Positions 1-5,113 of a stretch of 5,294 nt of DNA are shown one piece after another; positions within the stretch are counted from its first letter, which is position 1; the number at the start of each line of letters is the position of its first letter. Source of the DNA: Gammaproteobacteria bacterium. GTDB lineage: Bacteria; Pseudomonadota; Gammaproteobacteria; Steroidobacterales; Woeseiaceae. The position numbers were made by a program, and so were the translations under genes. The notes below the pieces were generated by a model. The model saw only the letters and a program-made list of their open reading frames with translations. It was not told the DNA's origin and ran no database searches. Location of the stretch: positions 1 to 5,294 of the forward strand of contig QNFK01000174.1 in the NCBI GenBank assembly GCA_003645495.1, written 5' to 3'.

Positions 1-390
1 ACGCAGTTATCGGGTGGTATGGCGCGTCGGGTTGCATTGGCACGGGCGATGGTGATGGATCCTGAAATCCTGATTTACGACGAGCCATTCGTCGGCCTTG
101 ATCCGATATCCATGGGCGTCATTGTTCGCCTTGTCAGACAGATGAATGATGCACTCGGCATATCAAGCATTCTTGTCAGTCACGACGTTCAGGAAATCGC
201 AACGGTTGCCGATTGCAGTTTTCTGTTGGCAGATGGCAAGGTAGCCGCGTCCGGCAGTCCCGATGAATTGAGCAGCACCAGTTCTGAACTGGTTAAGCAA
301 TTCATGCACGGCATGGCGGATGGGCCGGTTGCGTTTCATTTTGCCGCGCCGGATTATACCGAGCAGTTGTTAGGCAGGGATTCCGACTAA
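1..390 (+). CDS. mlaF: MlaF, ATP-binding subunit of the Mla phospholipid ABC transporter (5'-truncated)
   Basis: The gene enters the window already in frame at base 1, so only the C-terminal 129 residues are visible. The internal ATG at base 19 is the Met of the signature motif, not a start. Seen in order: ABC signature LSGGM followed by ARR (visible residues 3-7), Walker B ILIYDEP (23-29), D-loop GLDP (32-35) and H-loop SHD (His61). Walker A and the Q-loop lie upstream. LSGGM in place of LSGGQ is usual for Mla/Mce-type ATPases. The C-terminal extension HGMADGPVAFHF, then PDYTEQLL, resembles the E. coli MlaF tail, which is known to clasp MlaB and the neighbouring MlaF. The protein hydrolyses ATP on the cytoplasmic face of the inner membrane to power phospholipid movement through MlaE and MlaD. 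It is the first visible gene of mlaFEDCB, with the MlaE start 4 bases after its stop. Identification is very secure. Confidence 0.96.
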   Translation, partial: TQLSGGMARRVALARAMVMDPEILIYDEPFVGLDPISMGVIVRLVRQMNDALGISSILVSHDVQEIATVADCSFLLADGKVAASGSPDELSSTSSELVKQFMHGMADGPVAFHFAAPDYTEQLLGRDSD

Positions 391-394
391 CGCC

Positions 395-1159
395 ATGATT
401 CGTGATCTTTGGTATACGTTGGTTGAATTTTTTCGCACCTTTGGCGCATTCCAGCTTTTTTTCCTGCGCCTGCTTACCAATTCACCATCCATACTCCTGC
501 ATCGTTTCAATCTTGTTGTTAAACAGGTGTACAACGCCGGTGCCTTATCGCTGGTTATCATCATGGTATGCGGTTTGTTCGTTGGAGGAGTGCTCGGGCT
601 ACAGGGCTATAGCAGTCTCTCCAAATTTAACGCAGAGGATTCGGTAGGTACATTTGCGGCATTCTCGTTGGTAAAAGAACTGGGCCCGGTTATTACTGCG
701 CTGCTGTTTTCCGGCCGGGCAGGTACAGCGCTTGCTTCTGAAATCGGCTTGATGAAAGCAACGGACCAGCTCTCTGCAATGGAAATGATGGCGATAGATC
801 CACTGCGAAGGGTTCTGGTGCCGCGATTCCTGGGTGGCGTCATATCCATGCCGTTACTCGCCGTCGTGTTCAGCACAATCGGTCTTTTCGGTGCACACCT
901 TGTCGGCGTGAATATGCTCGGTGTGGATGCCGGCGCCTTCTGGTCGCAGATGCAAACGACGCTTGAGCCAAAAGACATTTATGAGGGCATTTTCAAAAGT
1001 TTTGTATTTGGCGTGGTTGCAAGCCTGTTTGCGGTCTGGGAAGGCTACAATGCTATTCCGACTGCGGAGGGCGTCGGCCGGGCCACGACCCGCACTGTCG
1101 TTATTTCGGCTATTTCGGTTTTGATTCTTGATTTTATGATTACAGCTGTATTCATGTGA
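395..1159 (+). CDS. mlaE: MlaE, inner-membrane permease of the Mla phospholipid transporter
   Basis: This 254-residue integral membrane protein is about the usual family size (E. coli MlaE is 260). An amphipathic N-terminal stretch (residues 1-30) precedes several hydrophobic segments, roughly 48-72, 93-118, 145-172, 200-218 and 235-254. MlaE/DUF140-family hallmarks are visible: KELGPVITALLFSGRAGTA (94-112) and the coupling-helix region with DQLSAME, then IDPLRRVLVPR (124-144), which docks on MlaF. A conserved late segment, NAIPTAEGVGRATTRTVV (219-236), closely resembles the E. coli sequence. MlaE forms the dimeric transmembrane core through which phospholipid passes between MlaD and the inner membrane. 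The ATG lies 4 bases after the mlaF stop without a strong ribosome-binding site, so translational coupling to mlaF is likely. The stop codon overlaps the mlaD ribosome-binding site. Confidence 0.96.
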   Translation: MIRDLWYTLVEFFRTFGAFQLFFLRLLTNSPSILLHRFNLVVKQVYNAGALSLVIIMVCGLFVGGVLGLQGYSSLSKFNAEDSVGTFAAFSLVKELGPVITALLFSGRAGTALASEIGLMKATDQLSAMEMMAIDPLRRVLVPRFLGGVISMPLLAVVFSTIGLFGAHLVGVNMLGVDAGAFWSQMQTTLEPKDIYEGIFKSFVFGVVASLFAVWEGYNAIPTAEGVGRATTRTVVISAISVLILDFMITAVFM

Positions 1160-1161
1160 GG
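1158..1161 (+). promoter_or_regulatory. Ribosome-binding site of mlaD
   Basis: GAGG overlaps the mlaE stop codon (TGA at 1157-1159) and lies 6 bases before the ATG at 1168. This spacing decides between the adjacent in-frame starts GTG 1165 and ATG 1168 in favour of ATG. Confidence 0.65.
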
Positions 1162-1167
1162 TAGGTG

Positions 1168-1641
1168 ATGCAACAGACTCGAGCGGTAGAGGTTGGAACG
1201 GGATTGTTTGTGGCCCTTGGTATGGCTGCAATTTTCTTCCTGACCACACAAACGGCAGGCTCCAATAATTTTTCGGGTGCGGATTCCTTTTCGGTTACAG
1301 CGCGTTTTGACAACGTCGGTAGCCTGAAGGACAAGGCGCCCGTCTCGATGTCCGGTGTCACGATTGGTCGGGTGACATCGGTCGTATTTGATCCGGCATC
1401 ACTCGATGCGGTGGTGACGTTTGTTATCGACAGTCAGTACGATCGGATACCAGAGGATTCCGACGCCAGCATTCTGACTTCCGGCTTACTTGGCAGCCAG
1501 TACATTGGATTACAGGCCGGCGGTTCAGAGTTTTCTCTGGAAGAGGGTAGTGAGATCCAGTTTACTCAATCGGCCATTGTGATAGAAAATCTGATCAGCA
1601 AATATTTATTTAACAACGATAGCGATGACGAGTCAGAGTAA
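1168..1641 (+). CDS. mlaD: MlaD, MCE-domain periplasmic ring protein of the Mla transporter
   Basis: The protein has 157 residues from the ATG at 1168. A GTG at 1165 is also in frame, but GAGG at 1158-1161 sits 6 bases from the ATG and only 3 from the GTG, so ATG is preferred. A single N-terminal membrane anchor (about residues 8-27, VEVGTGLFVALGMAAIFFL) is followed by one MCE domain (about 41-118). The domain includes DNVGSLKDKAPVSMSGV (48-64), IGRVTSV (66-72) and LTSGLLGSQYIGLQ (103-116). A C-terminal hydrophobic helix, SAIVIENLISKYLF (135-148), matches the segment that lines the central pore of the MlaD hexamer in E. coli. The last nine residues, NNDSDDESE, form a short acidic tail. MlaD receives lipid from or gives lipid to MlaC. 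The protein is somewhat shorter than E. coli MlaD (183 residues), but the core looks complete. Confidence 0.95.
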   Translation: MQQTRAVEVGTGLFVALGMAAIFFLTTQTAGSNNFSGADSFSVTARFDNVGSLKDKAPVSMSGVTIGRVTSVVFDPASLDAVVTFVIDSQYDRIPEDSDASILTSGLLGSQYIGLQAGGSEFSLEEGSEIQFTQSAIVIENLISKYLFNNDSDDESE

Positions 1642-1650
1642 GAGATAAAT

Positions 1651-1654
1651 GGAG
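1651..1654 (+). promoter_or_regulatory. Ribosome-binding site of mlaC (supports GTG start)
   Basis: GGAG lies 8 bases before GTG 1663, a good distance for a Shine-Dalgarno sequence. An ATG at 1649 is out of frame with mlaC. The GTG also gives the residues needed for a complete signal peptide. Confidence 0.65.
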
Positions 1655-1662
1655 ATATCGAA

Positions 1663-2256
1663 GTGAAACAATTCGTTTTAATACTGATTCTCGGATTCAT
1701 GTCGTCGGCTGCAATGGCGCAGGAACCTAACGACGTTATCCAGGAAACCGCAGACGAACTGGCGGCAGCGCTGGATGGTCGAAAAGAAGAGCTGGCTGCG
1801 GATAAAGTTGCCTTGTATTCGATGATCGACGGAATCCTGTTGCCAAGGTTTGATCGTCGTTATGCGGCGCAGTTAGTGCTGGGGCGTCCATGGCGGGACG
1901 CGACTGCTGAGCAGCGCGAACGTTTCATTGCCGGCTTCTATTCGTCGATGTTGCGCCGCTATGCCAACGGTGTGTTGGAATTCGACCAGTCAAAAATGGA
2001 AATTCTGCCGTTTCGCGGCGATCTGGAGAAAAAGCGTACAACGGTAAAAACAATAGTGCGCCTCAACGATGGCACGAAAGTTCCTGTCAATTACGAGATG
2101 GTCAAACGCGACTCCGGCTGGATGATGTTCGATGTCAAAATCGAGGGAATTTCCTACATCAGGAATTTCAAAACCGAAATCAATGCAGAAATCCAGGCGA
2201 CGAGCCTTGACGCTGTCATAGAGCGCCTGGAAATGGAAGCACAGGCGGCGGCGTAG
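1663..2256 (+). CDS. mlaC: MlaC, periplasmic phospholipid-binding shuttle protein
   Basis: The protein has 197 residues and starts at GTG 1663. It opens with a Sec signal peptide: a single Lys at position 2, a hydrophobic core (about 4-13) and an AMA-Q cleavage motif after Ala19. The mature protein has the Tol_Tol_Ttg2/MlaC fold signature: LLPRFDRRYAAQLVLG (59-74), then WRDATAEQRERFIAGF (77-92). These are followed by beta-strand-rich segments around KTIVRLNDGTKVPVNYEM (129-146) and GWMMFDVKIEGISYI (152-166), the expected lipid-binding pocket region. MlaC carries one phospholipid across the periplasm between the MlaA-porin complex and MlaD. The gene lies 21 bases after mlaD and overlaps the next gene by one base at TAGTG. 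It is slightly shorter than E. coli MlaC (211 residues). Identification is secure. Confidence 0.95.
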   Translation: MKQFVLILILGFMSSAAMAQEPNDVIQETADELAAALDGRKEELAADKVALYSMIDGILLPRFDRRYAAQLVLGRPWRDATAEQRERFIAGFYSSMLRRYANGVLEFDQSKMEILPFRGDLEKKRTTVKTIVRLNDGTKVPVNYEMVKRDSGWMMFDVKIEGISYIRNFKTEINAEIQATSLDAVIERLEMEAQAAA

Positions 2257-2591
2257 TGTCTAAGTATAAGTTCGAAGATCGCGGTAACGGACGCTTCGCG
2301 CTGAGCGGGGAAATGACATTCCAGACCGCCGGGCTAATACTCGATGAGAGCGAGAGCCTGTTCGATGAACACACGCGCATAGAAGTTGATTTGTTTGACG
2401 TAACCGATACAGATTCGGCCGGTCTTGCGCTGTTGCTTGAGTGGATCACCTGGGCGAATCACACCGTCCGCGAAATTCGCTTTATTGGTACGCCGGAAAA
2501 GATCGACGCGATCGCGACAACAACGGAAGTTGCCGACCTGCTAAAACGCGGTGAACGCTGGGCGGGGTTTATCGAGGCACCGACAGAATAA
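2256..2591 (+). CDS. mlaB: MlaB, STAS-domain subunit of the Mla transporter
   Basis: This 111-residue cytoplasmic protein starts at GTG 2256, whose first G is the last base of the mlaC stop TAG. Expression therefore probably depends on ribosomes finishing mlaC, and no good Shine-Dalgarno sequence is visible. It is a single STAS domain: a strand with FALSGEM (14-20), a helix around 23-36, a strand IEVDLFDVTD (42-51), the typical loop TDSAGLALLLEW (52-63) starting the main helix, a strand with EIRFIGTP (73-80) and a final helix with ATTTEVADLL (87-96). In E. coli, MlaB binds the side of MlaF and is needed for assembly and activity of the transporter. The position as last gene of mlaFEDC and the STAS loop make the call secure, although sequence conservation in this subunit is generally low. 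Confidence 0.92.
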   Translation: MSKYKFEDRGNGRFALSGEMTFQTAGLILDESESLFDEHTRIEVDLFDVTDTDSAGLALLLEWITWANHTVREIRFIGTPEKIDAIATTTEVADLLKRGERWAGFIEAPTE

Positions 2592-2608
2592 AGCCGGAAT
2601 TGTTATTC
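2586..2608. repeat. Inverted repeat spanning the convergent mlaB and mlaA stop codons
   Basis: GAATAA (2586-2591) and TTATTC (2603-2608) are perfect complements separated by 11 bases. They arise because both genes end in a Glu codon followed by TAA. Outer bases (ACA at 2583-2585 and a TGT a few bases beyond 2608) could extend the stem across a bulge. A bidirectional terminator would suit this position, but the stem is AT-rich and no T-run follows on either strand, so terminator function is doubtful. Confidence 0.3.
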
Positions 2609-3382
2609 AGTCTGTTCATCCTCTTCGAAATCTTCATCATAAAAGTCATCATAGAAATCGTCGTCTTCCGGTGGTTCGCCGTCGTAAATAAGGAATTCAC
2701 GGCGTTGTAGATACGACTCCCGAATGGTGAGGTAACGATCATAAGAATCTTCAATCATCGCGTCGACAATGAACAGTCGCGACCTGAGGTCAATTGTTCT
2801 GAGTAAATAAATTAGCCGCCTTGTCGTATCGTCTTCCAGATAGAAGAGCGGGTCTGCGGCAAAAAACAGAGGAATCATAGTTGCCTGTCGAAGCGTACGT
2901 GGCCCGAAAATGGGGATCACAACAAAGGGTCCCTTCGGTACACCCCATACAGCCAGCGTCTGGCCAAAGTCTTCGTTGTACGTTTCCATGCCAAGATCAG
3001 AACCAACATCGACCACCCCAAGAATGCCCCATGTGCTGTTGGCAAGGAATCGCCCGGTTTCACTAAAGCCCCTGCGAAATTTCCCTTGCAGGAAATTGTT
3101 GATGATAAACAACGGTCCAAGCAGATTCTTCGAGAAGTTGTTGACGCCTCGCTGCATCGTTTCCGGCAATACTCTCTGGTAACCTTTTGCCAGTGGTTTG
3201 AACGATATCTTGTCGACACCCTGATTGAAATTATGGATGCGCCGGTTCAACGGTTCCCATGGGTCCGACGCAGCCCGGTCTTCTTTAGCGGCAGGCGGAA
3301 TCGTGCCAGCACAGCCAACCAGCATCGTGACGAGTGCGACGCAAACTGCCGTGATAATCGGCCTGTATGCTGGATATTGCAT
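2603..3382 (-). CDS. mlaA: MlaA (VacJ), outer-membrane lipoprotein of the Mla pathway
   Basis: The protein has 259 residues from ATG 3382. A lipoprotein signal peptide ends in the lipobox LVGC (21-24). Cys24 would be acylated, and Ala at +2 fits sorting to the outer membrane rather than retention. The MlaA family core follows: DPWEPLNRRIHNFNQGVDK (40-58), NNFLQGKFRRGFSETGRF (95-112) and NSTWGILGVVDVGSDLG (115-131). These are followed by DFGQTLAVWGVPKGPFVVIP (138-157), FGPRTLR (159-165) and a late helix with IRESYLQRREFLIYD (220-234). In E. coli, MlaA forms a ring in the inner leaflet beside OmpC/OmpF and removes phospholipid from the outer leaflet for MlaC. Residues 236-259 are a strongly acidic tail. 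It lies 70 bases after bepA on the same strand and converges on mlaB. No strong ribosome-binding site is visible. Identification is secure. Confidence 0.95.
   Translation of the reverse strand: MQYPAYRPIITAVCVALVTMLVGCAGTIPPAAKEDRAASDPWEPLNRRIHNFNQGVDKISFKPLAKGYQRVLPETMQRGVNNFSKNLLGPLFIINNFLQGKFRRGFSETGRFLANSTWGILGVVDVGSDLGMETYNEDFGQTLAVWGVPKGPFVVIPIFGPRTLRQATMIPLFFAADPLFYLEDDTTRRLIYLLRTIDLRSRLFIVDAMIEDSYDRYLTIRESYLQRREFLIYDGEPPEDDDFYDDFYDEDFEEDEQTE
2606..2677 (-). repeat. Acidic Phe/Tyr tail of MlaA with a DDFY tetrapeptide repeat
   Basis: Residues 236-259 of MlaA contain 15 Asp or Glu out of 24, with Phe and Tyr interspersed. DDFY occurs twice in tandem (241-244 and 245-248, bases 2662-2639), followed by a looser DEDF (249-252). 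The two DNA units of 12 bases match at 9 positions, and all three differences are synonymous. The segment is probably a disordered periplasmic tail; its function is unknown. Confidence 0.7.
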
Positions 3383-3423
3383 ATTCCCGAAATTTTTCTT
3401 CTTGTTATTCGTACTGTTAGAGC

Positions 3424-3452
3424 ATAGTAGAGCCAGCGCTCGCTTCGATCAA
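3424..3452 (-). promoter_or_regulatory. Candidate sigma-70 promoter for mlaA
   Basis: On the minus strand, TTGATC (3452-3447, 4 of 6 to the -35 consensus) is separated by exactly 17 bases from TACTAT (3429-3424, 4 of 6 to the -10 consensus). Transcription would start near 3417, leaving a leader of about 35 bases before the mlaA ATG. The -35 box abuts the bepA stop codon (3455-3453). mlaA could instead, or also, be read through from bepA. The assignment is by eye only. Confidence 0.33.
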
Positions 3453-4937
3453 TCAACCAATCGAGCGGCTCATTTGCATCTGTTGTAACTGCTCTTCCGT
3501 CATGAAATCGCGGACGAAATCGATTCGCGCTTCAAATCGAATGCGCTGAATCTCTTCAAGTTCGGGAACTTGCAATGCGCGACGCAGAAAATTTACGCCA
3601 CCAACAAGATCGCCGATCATGAATCGATATTCAGCCATGTAATAGTTCGCTTCAGCATTTTCGCCTGCTTCGATTGCGGCTCTCGCGATTAGTCGAATCT
3701 GTTGCGGAGTAGGTGGCGCATTGTTCAACAAATCCAGCAGCATTTCGTGCGCGAGTTCGGCCTGACCGAGTTTCAGCAATGCTTCAGCGTAGTGGATGAC
3801 GAGCGGCATATTGCGTGGGAAAAGGTTACGCGCTCGCTCATAGGATTCTATTGCTTCCGCTATCAGCTCAAGTTCGAGTTGTGAATCGGCAAGTCCAATG
3901 TGGTAAGCGATAACTTCGGGCTCGCGATTTGCCAGCTCTTCAAAAATGCGGTTTGCCTCCCGGTATCTTCCATCCCGCATATAGGCGAGGGCACGACCGT
4001 AACGCTCGGTATCGGACTGAAACTCATAGCGTTCACGTTCGTAATACTCGACGGCTGCCTCTGGTGTCCTCTTGCCCGCAACTTCCAGGCGGACCTTGGC
4101 AATGCCGTAATTCACGCTGTCAGTGGTATGGACGGGTGCATAGTCTCGCGCCCGCGCTCTTGTCTCGGCGATCCTGGCGCTGCTGACCGGATGCGTCTGC
4201 AGGAATGCAGGTATCCGGGATTGTGAAGGCGATGTGTTGCGTGAGATGACCTCAAAAAACGACGCCATTCCTTGTGGGTCGAAACCTGAATCCGCCAGTG
4301 CGGATATGCCAACCCGATCCGCTTCATACTCATTCGATCGGGTGAAATTGATCTGGCCTTGCGCTGCGGTCCCTTGTGTGACGGCAATCGCACCTTGCAT
4401 GGCATCGCCGTCGAGTCCGCCGGCTACGCTTGCGAGGACTACACCGAGCATCATCGCCGTGCTTAATATGCTGCGGCGTTGACTGGCGTGGATTGCTCTT
4501 GCGATGTGCCGTTGGGTTACGTGCGCGACCTCGTGCGCAAGGACACCGGCGAGTTCGTCTTCATTGCGGGTTGCATCGAGGAGCCCGGTATGAACACCAA
4601 TGAATCCACCTGGCAGCGCGAAGGCATTGATCGTCGGGTCGTCGACAACGAAGAACGTGAATTCGTGATTACCGTCGAAATTGGCCTGGGCGGCAATTCG
4701 ATGACCAATGTCGTTAACGTACTCCGTGATTTGCGGATCTTCGACCAGCTGTCCGCTGGCACGAATCTGGCGCATGATGGCGCGACCAAGCTGCGCTTCA
4801 GCGTTCTTGGACAGTACGGCATCGGCAGGGCTGCCGAGATCCGGCAAGTTGATTTCGGCCGCAGGAGCACCCGTAGCCAACGTCAGGCTTGCGGCAACCA
4901 TCACCACCACAATCTTTTTGAAAAAACCGGCTATCAC
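3453..4937 (-). CDS. bepA: BepA (YfgC), periplasmic M48 metalloprotease/chaperone with TPR repeats
   Basis: The protein has 494 residues (E. coli BepA has 487). It starts at GTG 4937, the first possible start after an in-frame TAG at 4955-4953, and this start gives a complete signal peptide: Lys7-Lys8, a hydrophobic core (9-22) and APA-A cleavage near residue 27. The M48 catalytic domain (about 45-265) shows HEVAH (135-139, zinc ligands His135 and His139, catalytic Glu136). The third ligand is predicted as Glu203 in NEYEADRVG. THP with His249 corresponds to the regulatory His246 known in E. coli. TPR-like helical repeats fill about 309-470. In E. coli, BepA promotes maturation of the LptD barrel and degrades stalled outer-membrane proteins at the BAM complex. 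It lies downstream of bcp and upstream of mlaA on the same strand. The start lacks a classical Shine-Dalgarno sequence and abuts an 11-bp tandem repeat. Confidence 0.94.
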   Translation of the reverse strand: MIAGFFKKIVVVMVAASLTLATGAPAAEINLPDLGSPADAVLSKNAEAQLGRAIMRQIRASGQLVEDPQITEYVNDIGHRIAAQANFDGNHEFTFFVVDDPTINAFALPGGFIGVHTGLLDATRNEDELAGVLAHEVAHVTQRHIARAIHASQRRSILSTAMMLGVVLASVAGGLDGDAMQGAIAVTQGTAAQGQINFTRSNEYEADRVGISALADSGFDPQGMASFFEVISRNTSPSQSRIPAFLQTHPVSSARIAETRARARDYAPVHTTDSVNYGIAKVRLEVAGKRTPEAAVEYYERERYEFQSDTERYGRALAYMRDGRYREANRIFEELANREPEVIAYHIGLADSQLELELIAEAIESYERARNLFPRNMPLVIHYAEALLKLGQAELAHEMLLDLLNNAPPTPQQIRLIARAAIEAGENAEANYYMAEYRFMIGDLVGGVNFLRRALQVPELEEIQRIRFEARIDFVRDFMTEEQLQQMQMSRSIG

Positions 4938-4963
4938 TTGTGTATCACTTGGCTATCACCTGG
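4931..4963 (-). repeat. Three tandem 11-bp repeats at the bepA start codon
   Basis: On the plus strand the units are CTATCACTTGT (4931-4941), GTATCACTTGG (4942-4952) and CTATCACCTGG (4953-4963). Adjacent units differ at two positions. Read on the bepA strand each contains GTGATA, and the last copy supplies the bepA GTG start and its second codon. The 5'-most copy reads AGGTGAT, matching part of the extended Shine-Dalgarno consensus, but it lies too far from the bepA GTG for ordinary use. A spacing of 11 is close to one helical turn and is not a multiple of three. Confidence 0.85.
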
Positions 4964-5024
4964 ACACTCTTAGAGAATCTCTTGATTGATCCGACCCGAA
5001 AGGAATCTGTCTGTTCCCAATCAT
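4956..5024 (-). CDS. Possible 22-codon leader ORF upstream of bepA
   Basis: An ATG at 5024 opens 22 codons, beginning MIGNRQIPFG and ending LRVSR, in the same frame as bepA. It closes with TGA (4958-4956) immediately followed by TAG (4955-4953). A weak GGCGG lies 8 bases before the ATG. The TGA overlaps the GTG of the first 11-bp repeat. I recognise no family and there is no evidence of selection, so it may be chance. It would be translated only if transcription starts upstream of 5024, which excludes the sigma-E-like promoter candidate. Confidence 0.2.
   Translation of the reverse strand: MIGNRQIPFGSDQSRDSLRVSR
4990..5017 (-). promoter_or_regulatory. Candidate sigma-E-like promoter for bepA
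   Basis: On the minus strand, GGAACAG (5017-5011, 5 of 7 to the sigma-E -35 GGAACTT) is followed after 16 bases by TCGGA (4994-4990, 4 of 5 to the -10 TCTGA). Transcription would start about 45-50 bases before the bepA GTG. As I recall, E. coli bepA belongs to the sigma-E envelope-stress regulon, which makes this biologically sensible. The match itself is imperfect and found by eye. Confidence 0.3.
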
Positions 5025-5052
5025 ACCTGTTACCGCCACATTACGACCCCTG

Positions 5053-5081
5053 AATTTACACTATTTTGATCACAATGTTTA
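5053..5081 (-). promoter_or_regulatory. Candidate sigma-70 promoter in the AT-rich part of the bcp-bepA gap
   Basis: On the minus strand, TAAACA (5081-5076) and TAAATT (5058-5053) are separated by 17 bases, each 4 of 6 to consensus, in the most AT-rich part of the window. A transcript from here would have a leader of roughly 110 bases containing the possible 22-codon ORF and the 11-bp repeats. The remainder of the gap shows only weak AT-rich inverted repeats and no convincing bcp terminator. Confidence 0.25.
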
Positions 5082-5113
5082 CATAAGTCTATGAAAATTA
5101 TGAGTTTCCCATC

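Noticed and set aside
19..21. ATG at base 19 as the start of a short mlaF
   Set aside because: The frame is open from base 1 and this Met is part of the ABC signature LSGGM. The gene is cut by the window edge rather than starting here.
607..978. 123-codon minus-strand ORF antisense to mlaE
   Set aside because: MlaE on the plus strand is strongly supported along this whole stretch, and the antisense translation is low-complexity Ser/Pro/Thr-rich with no family resemblance.
854..1361. Several minus-strand ORFs across the mlaE-mlaD junction
   Set aside because: They overlap two confidently assigned genes and show no motif, signal peptide or ribosome-binding site of their own.
3086..3488. Plus-strand ORFs opposite the N-terminal half of mlaA and the mlaA-bepA gap
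   Set aside because: They are shadows of mlaA, which has an intact lipobox and family motifs across the same bases.
4479..4973. 164-codon plus-strand ORF antisense to the start of bepA
   Set aside because: It lies wholly opposite the clearly identified BepA signal peptide and catalytic domain, has no recognisable domain, and is explained by the codon pattern of the real gene.
4967..4982. Overlapping small palindromes CTCTTAGAG and AGAGAATCTCT as a riboswitch-like alternative hairpin
   Set aside because: The stems are only 4-5 bp with one-base loops, too small to fold stably as RNA. They could at most be a weak DNA-binding site.
5058..5076. TTGTGATCAAAATAGTG considered as a CRP or FNR site on the minus strand
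   Set aside because: Only one half-site resembles TGTGA. The second half does not match TCACA at the CRP spacing, nor does the stretch fit TTGAT-N4-ATCAA.
5081..5098. CATAAGTCTATG region as a bcp terminator hairpin
   Set aside because: The stem is only four AT-rich pairs with a bulged extension, and no T-run follows on the bcp strand.
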